Shown here one piece after another: positions 41,230 to 46,331 of a stretch of DNA of 46,331 nucleotides (position 1 is the first letter of the stretch; every line of letters starts with the position of its first letter). Location of the stretch: the IMG/VR virus record IMGVR_UViG_3300042806_000041, positions 1 through 46,331 of that record; one strand, written 5' to 3'. Made by a program: the position numbers and the translations under genes. This DNA is from a virus. Under the pieces are notes generated by a model. The model searched no databases. It saw only the letters and a list, made by a program, of their open reading frames with translations, and was not told the DNA's origin.

Positions 41230-41447
41230 TTATCTTTGGTGTTAAAGGTTTCGTTGTAGTATTGTTCTGAAGATTTCTCTAAACCTCCATATTGCATACC
41301 ACATTCATCATAAAAACTATTAGCAAATTCAATCATTCGCTCCTTCTCCATTTCTTTGGCTTTTATTAAAATTCTGTGCCACATAAACTTATCCTTTGGT
41401 GCGCGCCATAGTTGCGTAAAATACCATTCTACTACTGTCTTTTTCAT
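41226..41447 (-). CDS. MKxTAV-family small protein
   Basis: From ATG 41447 the 73-aa product reads MKKTVVEWYFTQLWRAPKDK ... AKEMEKERMIEFANSF ... SSEQYYNETFNTKDK. The start overlaps the upstream stop as ATGA, so the longer in-frame extension to 41516 is not used. The middle KDKFMWHRIL parallels KNKFIWAHIL in the next copy. Function unknown. Confidence 0.65.
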   Translation of the reverse strand: MKKTVVEWYFTQLWRAPKDKFMWHRILIKAKEMEKERMIEFANSFYDECGMQYGGLEKSSEQYYNETFNTKDK

Positions 41448-41647
41448 ATAAATTTTGAGATTAACATTCCAAGAATAGCTGATGATAATCCAAACAACAT
41501 GCCATGTATAAAACATTTAGCTCCATAACGAAGAAGATTATATTCTTCGATATTTTTGGCTTTATCTAAAATATGGGCCCATATAAACTTATTCTTTGGT
41601 GTATCCCATAGCTCTTCAAATAAATACTCTACTGCTGTCTTTTTCAT
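41444..41647 (-). CDS. MKxTAV-family protein with a C-terminal membrane segment
   Basis: From ATG 41647 the 67-aa product begins MKKTAVEYLFEELWDTPKNK and FIWAHILDKAKN like its paralogues. The usual 'EQYYNETF' end is replaced by a hydrophobic helix (GMLFGLSSAILGMLISKFI), which may anchor it in the membrane. An upstream extension to 41719 would lie wholly inside the helicase gene. The start overlaps the helicase end by 32 bases. Confidence 0.6.
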   Translation of the reverse strand: MKKTAVEYLFEELWDTPKNKFIWAHILDKAKNIEEYNLLRYGAKCFIHGMLFGLSSAILGMLISKFI

Positions 41648-43100
41648 AGAAGTCTTTTTTAAAGTGATTAAGTGTGTAGTCTTTCTTGTTTGATACTGCT
41701 TTGTATATGTCTTGTTCAATACCTCCCTCTGAGAACACCCAATAGACCTGATTCTCTAGCCTGTCCTTGGTTGTCATCCTGTCCTTGCTCTGCCAATAAC
41801 TCGTAGCACTGAAGTCAATGTTGTAGTAAACCAAGTAGTCAGCGTCCCGTAAAGATATACCTTCTCGTCCTGATACAATCTGCAGGGCTATGTTTTTATC
41901 CGTATCCTCGAATACACTCAACTCGCTAGTCAGCTCATCACCAAACACCTGCTTCAAGGCGTTGTACTCTTCTTTAAATTTATAGAAGATGCCTACCTTA
42001 CTTCCTTGAAATTTTTGTTTAATGAACTCCGCCTTGGTGGTGTCCAACACCATGCTGTTACCACTCTCGAACTTAATGGTACCACTGCATAGCTGGTGCA
42101 CCTTCATCATTAACTTAACAGCCGTGTCCGCAAGTATGGTCTCCTCCTTACCCTCGATTACTAGGTCCCGCTTGAGCCTCTTAATCATGCTGTAGGTTGA
42201 GTCCTTCATTGGAACATACAACACCTCCTCCTTCACCTCTGACTTAAACCCTGCCTCCACCTGCGTGTAGTTAATTGTGTACGGCTCCATTGCTTTGATG
42301 ATATCATCAAGCCCATGGCTGTAGTCTTTAATGAACATCGAGTTGATTTTCTTCTGCTTTATGCTCACATATTTGTCGCAAAATCTGTAGAAATTTGCGA
42401 ACTCACTGAAGGGATTATGAGGTATCGCATAGACCTGATGATACATCTGAGAGTAACTCTCTGGGGTTGGTGTCCCAGACAGCAGTATCACCTTTGGTCT
42501 ATACTTTCTTATCACCTGAGCCACCAGAATAGCCCTGCCACTTGGCTTTGGGAAAGCCCCCATGCTGTGAGCCTCATCGCAAATCACCAAGTCCCACTCC
42601 TCGTTGTCCATCACCAAGTGTAGGCTCTCGTAGTTTATCACGGTCAAGAAGTATGCTGGATTCAATAGCTTGTAGTCCGCCTCGATTGTGCTGATTGCTT
42701 TCTTCTTGGTTACAAACAATACCTTCCACGACTTGACCTCATCTGCAATACCTAAACTTGTCAGCGTCTTACCCGTCCTAACCTCCATGGCAAGGTACAG
42801 GAACCCATGCTTCTCTAGTATCTGAGACCCCATTTCGATTATGTCTACCTGATAATCCCTGAAGGTTACTCCTCCTTTATTTTTCATTTGATTTAATTTA
42901 TGGTAGTGCTCCTTGCTCCTGATTAATTTGTCAATGACATCTTGGTCTTGCTTATGCTTGAATACCTTAACCATCTCCACCTTCTTACCTCGGCCTACCT
43001 TTGTCTGGTAGCTCTGAGTAAGTATTGATAGTAACGTGTCGCAATAGTCTAGCATAGACTGGTTGCTGTATGCTGGTATCCTTGCCAGAACTTGTGTCAT
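41616..43100 (-). CDS. SNF2/DEAH-type superfamily 2 helicase
   Basis: The 494-aa product has the SF2 motifs in order: VRTGKT (Lys111), ICDEAH (Asp175-His178), LLSGTPTPES (near 208) and, in the second RecA domain, QIVSGREGISLRDADYLVYY then WQSKDRMTTKDR (from about 405) as motifs V and VI. Residues 1-80 are an extra N-terminal part. SNF2-like helicases of this short form are common in phages and probably remodel protein-DNA complexes or branched DNA during replication. The stop lies 32 bases inside the next gene; the start overlaps the 54-aa gene as ATGA. Confidence 0.9.
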   Translation of the reverse strand: MTQVLARIPAYSNQSMLDYCDTLLSILTQSYQTKVGRGKKVEMVKVFKHKQDQDVIDKLIRSKEHYHKLNQMKNKGGVTFRDYQVDIIEMGSQILEKHGFLYLAMEVRTGKTLTSLGIADEVKSWKVLFVTKKKAISTIEADYKLLNPAYFLTVINYESLHLVMDNEEWDLVICDEAHSMGAFPKPSGRAILVAQVIRKYRPKVILLSGTPTPESYSQMYHQVYAIPHNPFSEFANFYRFCDKYVSIKQKKINSMFIKDYSHGLDDIIKAMEPYTINYTQVEAGFKSEVKEEVLYVPMKDSTYSMIKRLKRDLVIEGKEETILADTAVKLMMKVHQLCSGTIKFESGNSMVLDTTKAEFIKQKFQGSKVGIFYKFKEEYNALKQVFGDELTSELSVFEDTDKNIALQIVSGREGISLRDADYLVYYNIDFSATSYWQSKDRMTTKDRLENQVYWVFSEGGIEQDIYKAVSNKKDYTLNHFKKDFYEKDSSRVFI

Positions 43101-43261
43101 TTTTTTATCTTCTTAATCAACTCATCAAGGTTCTCATCACTAAGGAAGCTGTCCTTCTCAGCGCTCCAATAGTCTAGGTAATTGTCTCTATGTATCGCAT
43201 ACCACTTGTTGGTATACTCACTGAAGTGGAACACGTAGTTCCAAATGATTACATTACTCAT
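43097..43261 (-). CDS. Hypothetical 54-aa protein
   Basis: A short ORF from ATG 43261 to TGA 43097-43099 links helicase and primase genes. It starts MSNVIIWNYVFHFSEYTNKW, is Tyr/Trp-rich, and ends with Lys/Asp helix. It overlaps the primase stop by 8 bases and the helicase ATG as ATGA, so it is almost surely translated. Function unknown; the conserved seat between two replication proteins suggests an accessory role. Confidence 0.65.
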   Translation of the reverse strand: MSNVIIWNYVFHFSEYTNKWYAIHRDNYLDYWSAEKDSFLSDENLDELIKKIKK

Positions 43262-45659
43262 CGTCTTTTTTGCTTTTAATAATTATCCATCTACCCTGTT
43301 GGTCTCTGTCCTCTTCAGGCAAGGTACCTTCCTTATAAATTGCGTAAGCAATCAACCACTTGTAGAACTTAGTTCTGCTGATGCTCATCCTACCTCTAGG
43401 CCCGTAGTCAGGGTACTCCTCCACGAAGTTAGAATACAGCTCATTCTTGTACAGCCTAGTGTCAACCTGTAGCATCACGTTTCGCTCTGCGCTGTCCACC
43501 AGACCACACCACTCGATAAACTCATGGCAACTCTCGGCAGACAGCTGACGTATTTTCAAGTTAACAAATCTGCTTTTAACTAGTCCAGTCCTCAGGTAAT
43601 TTTTAAGACATCCAATCATGTAGTTGTCAAACTCACACCAATCGTCATCGTTCCAATCACCGAACATAAGTCTTCCGAACTCATCCTGTGGCGTGTAGTC
43701 CTTTCTGTAAAATTGGTGTAGCTCCAGCTCCCACTTACGTCTTGCAAATGAATTGCCGGCACCCTTGATTGCATAGTTTGTAGTGATGGCAATCTTTGGT
43801 GACTTAGCGAACGGAATCTTGATGGCATCCTTGTTCTTCTTCTCAAGGGTTAGCCCTTCAGTTACTACGCTGAACAAACGCTCAAAGTCAAAGTGCTTTC
43901 TCACATCATCAAAGCAAAGTATCTGGGTGTCTGCTGACACCAACTGATAGGCGAAGCTACGCTCGAATGCAAATGACTTGCCATCAATCACCACTAGCTT
44001 CTTCATCTTACTCAGCGCATTCATAAGCAATCCCTTTCCTGTTCCTCCCTCAGGGTTGTCACTTATCACTTCGTCATTGAGGATTACCGCAGGACAAAAG
44101 CCAAGGTTCTTGTATCCGTGAAGCAAGAATCCCATCGTGCTCTCCATGGACTTGATGCGTCCCTCGTCACCACCATTGATGTTGCTGACAAACTTTTTGA
44201 AATCAAAGTTGTCTGACACGCTACACTTCACAAAGTTCCTATCAATCACGTGGTCTTTCCAGACATATCCGCCAAGGTCAATGTAGTCCAATAGTGAAAC
44301 TCCATCCTTTGTTATTCTTACTGCGCAGTTCTTGTAGTACAAGTAAGATGCATCCTTGGTATCCGCAATGAAGTAAATCTCAATAGTAGAAAGCAAAGAG
44401 AGAAACTCCTCCTTGAAGAACCTAGTCTGGTCTGCGAAGTAATTGTATACGCCAATGTCATCTAGTTCCAGTAGGTGATTCAACACGAAGTCCTTAATCT
44501 CCTTCTCTGAAGTATGGTCAATCAAGTTGTTGGTGACCTTGACAAACACGTAGTTCTTACCACCCTCAGGACAGAACTTGTAGAACCCATTGTCCTCAAG
44601 GAATTGCTTGAACTGAATGTGAATTATCTTTACTACTCCCTTGTCATTCCTGTCCCAGAAGGTTTGCTTTGAATTCTCTTCCTCTACCTTATTGAGCACG
44701 GATTCGATTATATCGCTCTCCAAGTGGGAGTCCTGCAGTTGGATGCGAATCTCTTTTTTTGATACGCCACGTCTGAGTTTGGCTCTGATGTTATTGATGC
44801 GCTCCTCATCCTCATAGTACTTGGTCCCGAAGTTAGCCGTGTGCTTGTAGGCAGAGTCAATTGTATTAGCAATCTCCCGAGTTGTAAAGTCCTCTGAGGC
44901 GTACTGGTTCAATATATAAGATGCCAATCCCTTGTTGATTCCAAAGTCATTGAAGGCCATAGCTAGAACGTAGCAGTTCTGATTGCGCTGGCCCTCGTTC
45001 ATTGGGTACTTCTTTGTCCACCACTTCACGAGTATGTCCACAATCTTATTCTCATCCGTGATTGGAATCGTAGGCTGGTCTCTGGCCTTGTTGACCTCTG
45101 TGTACTCAGGCTCCTCAATCAAGTCCCATATACTGCTGTTCTCATTGATGTGCAGGAGCGGGTCGTAAGACTCGTAGCATACACGTGATAGGTTCTTGCT
45201 TGTCTTGTCGAAGTACGGGCTGTTGAAGTACTTCTCTAGGCTATTGAAGTAGTTGGTATGGTTCTCTGCATCTGCAGGAATCTTTACCAATACCTTTAGC
45301 CCATTCCCTGACGGGCTAATGAATACAGAGAACACGTACTTGTTCTTACTCAGGTTCTCCTTGTCCTGTAGCAACTCCTTGGACTTATCATAGCCATCGA
45401 AGTCTAGGCAAATCAAACCTGAGTGCTGAATCAAAGATGAATCTGTTCTCTTGTTGAATGTACCGCTGAAGCAAATTGCAGGCAATAGCTTCTTGAGTTC
45501 CTGTCGCTCAGGCTTACGCTTCTCTAGGCGTATGCGCTTAACCAAGTCCTTTGTGGACTCAGTGCCTTCCTTGATTCTATTAAGGATTAGCCTCACGTCC
45601 CTATGGAACGGAGTGTCAGTATCCCTGATACTTTTAAATATGGTTACATCTTGTGTCAT
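43254..45659 (-). CDS. Primase-helicase (BT4734/VirE-N-like AEP primase fused to D5-like helicase)
   Basis: The 801-aa product joins two replication functions. Residues ~1-190 are a VirE-N/BT4734-type domain related to archaeo-eukaryotic primases: Asp86-Phe-Asp88 in GLICLDFDGYD, ISPSGNGLKVLV (114-125) in the S-x-H-like position, and NLSRVCYESYD. A PriCT-like helical part follows (NEGQRNQNCYVLAMAFNDFG). The helicase half has GGTGKG with Lys542, Walker B ILCFDDV, sensor AITTNYAI and an Arg finger in FARRKWELEL. The arrangement starts DNA synthesis with its own primers and unwinds the fork. The gene lies 212 bases past the SSB-like gene. Confidence 0.9.
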   Translation of the reverse strand: MTQDVTIFKSIRDTDTPFHRDVRLILNRIKEGTESTKDLVKRIRLEKRKPERQELKKLLPAICFSGTFNKRTDSSLIQHSGLICLDFDGYDKSKELLQDKENLSKNKYVFSVFISPSGNGLKVLVKIPADAENHTNYFNSLEKYFNSPYFDKTSKNLSRVCYESYDPLLHINENSSIWDLIEEPEYTEVNKARDQPTIPITDENKIVDILVKWWTKKYPMNEGQRNQNCYVLAMAFNDFGINKGLASYILNQYASEDFTTREIANTIDSAYKHTANFGTKYYEDEERINNIRAKLRRGVSKKEIRIQLQDSHLESDIIESVLNKVEEENSKQTFWDRNDKGVVKIIHIQFKQFLEDNGFYKFCPEGGKNYVFVKVTNNLIDHTSEKEIKDFVLNHLLELDDIGVYNYFADQTRFFKEEFLSLLSTIEIYFIADTKDASYLYYKNCAVRITKDGVSLLDYIDLGGYVWKDHVIDRNFVKCSVSDNFDFKKFVSNINGGDEGRIKSMESTMGFLLHGYKNLGFCPAVILNDEVISDNPEGGTGKGLLMNALSKMKKLVVIDGKSFAFERSFAYQLVSADTQILCFDDVRKHFDFERLFSVVTEGLTLEKKNKDAIKIPFAKSPKIAITTNYAIKGAGNSFARRKWELELHQFYRKDYTPQDEFGRLMFGDWNDDDWCEFDNYMIGCLKNYLRTGLVKSRFVNLKIRQLSAESCHEFIEWCGLVDSAERNVMLQVDTRLYKNELYSNFVEEYPDYGPRGRMSISRTKFYKWLIAYAIYKEGTLPEEDRDQQGRWIIIKSKKDDE

Positions 45660-45831
45660 AAATGTTGAATGGGTGTCGATTTTATGTCGTGTAAGTTACT
45701 GATTATCAAACTACTGTCGATTATGTCAATTTTATTCTTAAAATTTAATTAAAAAAAAATAAAAAGAATAGAAATTATATATAGAAAGAATAGGGGATTT
45801 TGTGTTGACATTTTCGTCAGGCAAAAAGGCC
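45660..45831. other. AT-rich intergenic region with direct repeats; origin/operator candidate
   Basis: No gene is present. TGTCGATTTTATGTC (45674-45688) recurs as TGTCGATTATGTC (45715-45727), 41 bases apart. A tract of nearly pure A/T follows (45728-45793), with nine A in a row. Then come two small hairpins on the minus strand (TGAC-GAAAAT-GTCA and GGC-CTTTTT-GCC). Repeats plus an easily melted tract directly before the primase gene suggest a replication origin or an early operator. The primase promoter must also lie here; the nearest match to TAnnTTTG is TAGTTTG, one base short. Confidence 0.5.
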
Positions 45832-45858
45832 AAAAAAAAGGGAGAGATTGTCTCCCCC
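45832..45858 (-). terminator. Rho-independent terminator after the SSB-like gene
   Basis: On the minus strand a GGGAGA/TCTCCC stem with a 5-base loop is followed by eight T (eight A on the plus strand at 45832-45839). It lies about 13 bases past the SSB-like stop and separates that gene from the primase transcript. Confidence 0.85.
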
Positions 45859-45871
45859 TATTTTTCCTCCA

Positions 45872-46171
45872 TTAAAATGGCAACTCACCATCATCCTCAG
45901 GCTCTGGTAGTACCACCTTTGCTTGTGGCTTAGCCTTCACTTCAGTTGGCTTGGCTCCAGAAGGTGCCTCGTAGGTGTCTAACTCAACGTAGTGGTTCCC
46001 GCTACGAGCGGTCTTCACGTTCAGGTTGACCCAGCCATTACGCTGGTGTTCCTTGAGGAATGCTACTGCATCATCAACTTTTAAAGATAGTCTCCCTACT
46101 ACAAATTCAGGAGCCTTTTCGTTTCTCTTAAATGAGAAACCATCTGCAAAGATTTTTTCGTCTTGTGCCAT
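45872..46171 (-). CDS. ssDNA-binding-like protein with acidic C-terminal tail
   Basis: The 99-aa product has a compact beta-rich part (EFVVGRLSLKVDDAVAFLKE, NGWVNLNVKTARSGNHYVEL) and a Pro/Lys linker (KPTEVKAKPQAKVVLPEP). It ends EDDGELPF, the acidic Pro-Phe tail by which SSB proteins hold partner enzymes. The core lacks the usual bacterial SSB length, so it belongs to a short phage-type OB protein, if the call is right. It is coded alone, ahead of the primase, with its own terminator. Replication and repair are its likely setting. Confidence 0.65.
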   Translation of the reverse strand: MAQDEKIFADGFSFKRNEKAPEFVVGRLSLKVDDAVAFLKEHQRNGWVNLNVKTARSGNHYVELDTYEAPSGAKPTEVKAKPQAKVVLPEPEDDGELPF

Positions 46172-46278
46172 TGTGTAAATTGTTTTTGTATGCCTCAGTC
46201 TATTTGAACCAACACCTACCTCTGAGGCTAAGCAGTTTGTTGGGTTCTATTTGCAGTCGCAAATTGCGACCACATCAG
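46172..46278. other. Leader between tRNA and SSB-like gene with tRNA-like stem-loop
   Basis: No gene is seen. On the minus strand GCCTCAG (46222-46228) pairs perfectly with CTGAGGC (46192-46198), 7 bp like a tRNA acceptor stem. The enclosed 23 bases contain GGTTCAAAT, like a T-arm. It may be a tRNA remnant or a leader hairpin. The palindromic repeat copy B (46253-46274) lies on the tRNA side. Confidence 0.4.
46253..46274. repeat. Palindromic 22-bp element, copy B
   Basis: The core GTCGCAAATTGCGAC (46256-46270) is a perfect 7-bp inverted repeat around one A. The 22 bases equal copy A at 40249-40270 in inverted orientation. This copy is 4 bases past the 3' end of the tRNA, outside any gene. 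Confidence 0.8.
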
Positions 46279-46331
46279 TAGTCAGGACAGGATTCGAACC
46301 TGTATGGTAGGCTTATCTAGAAAGCCGTTTG
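46279..46331 (-). tRNA. tRNA gene, 3' two-thirds only; anticodon unclear
   Basis: Read on the minus strand, the window ends inside a tRNA. An anticodon stem GGCTT/AAGCC encloses the 7-base loop TCTAGAT, followed by a 6-base variable loop, T-arm ACAGG-TTCGAAT-CCTGT, acceptor strand CCTGACT and discriminator A (46279). CCA is not encoded. By stem geometry the anticodon is UAG, but then position 33 is C instead of the near-invariant U, and the short variable loop does not fit tRNA-Leu. Shifting by one base would read CUA (amber suppressor). The D-arm and 5' acceptor strand are beyond the window. Confidence 0.85.

Noticed and set aside
42373-42399. TCGCAAA ... TTTGCGA inverted repeat as a third copy of the palindromic element
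   Set aside because: The arms are 11 bases apart, the outer bases differ, and it lies in the conserved helicase coding sequence, so it is probably chance.
36600-46331. CRISPR array or toxin-antitoxin pair among the small minus-strand genes
   Set aside because: There are no regularly spaced repeats, and the small overlapping genes form paralogue families without known toxin or antitoxin motifs.
46232-46331. Integration attachment site at the tRNA
   Set aside because: A tRNA next to a palindrome suggests att sites, but no integrase is seen in the window and the tRNA appears phage-encoded.

Overview
The window is most likely part of the genome of a tailed, short-tailed (podovirus-like) phage infecting a member of the Bacteroidota. 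The host inference rests on three things: three TAnnTTTG promoter cores (the Bacteroidota sigma -7 consensus) just upstream of late genes, A-rich leaders instead of Shine-Dalgarno sites, and a replication protein with the BT4734/VirE-N type primase front end fused to a D5-like helicase. Both ends are cut: the window opens inside a tail-fibre gene and closes inside a tRNA gene.

Plus strand, 1-36603, is the virion module. It begins with the end of a very long tail-fibre-like protein. Next come a GIY-YIG homing endonuclease sitting behind a 19-codon remnant of a duplicated gene, and small fibre-associated proteins. A compact overlapping block follows: a double GroES-like protein, a 2OG-Fe(II) oxygenase and a presumptive small terminase subunit, leading into the large terminase. 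Then come the portal, a presumptive scaffold, the major capsid protein (followed by a strong terminator), small head proteins, adaptor/connector proteins, a 1470-aa tail nozzle-type protein, a protein built of two ~246-aa repeats, a GNAT acetyltransferase and three internal (ejection-type) proteins. The last of these is a 3160-aa polyvalent giant.

Minus strand, 46331-36600, is the early/replication module, converging on the giant gene with overlapping stop codons. In transcription order it holds: a partial tRNA, an SSB-like protein with an acidic PF tail, a terminator, an AT-rich intergenic region with direct repeats (origin or operator candidate), the primase-helicase, a 54-aa protein, an SNF2-type helicase, and a run of tightly overlapping small genes. 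The small genes include four members of one paralogous family (MKxTAV), a pair of MTPKEKA paralogues, a Cys-rich protein, a DnaA-C-like protein and three PD-(D/E)XK-type nuclease candidates.

The division of labour is the usual one: the leftward operon replicates and processes DNA, and the rightward operon packages it and builds the particle. No integrase, lysis gene, repressor, RNA polymerase or CRISPR array is visible. The most unusual items are the homing endonuclease with its gene remnant, the tandem co-chaperonin/oxygenase block before terminase, the expanded MKxTAV family with an internal fusion, a 22-bp palindromic element present twice, and the giant internal protein. All functions are read from sequence motifs without database searches.
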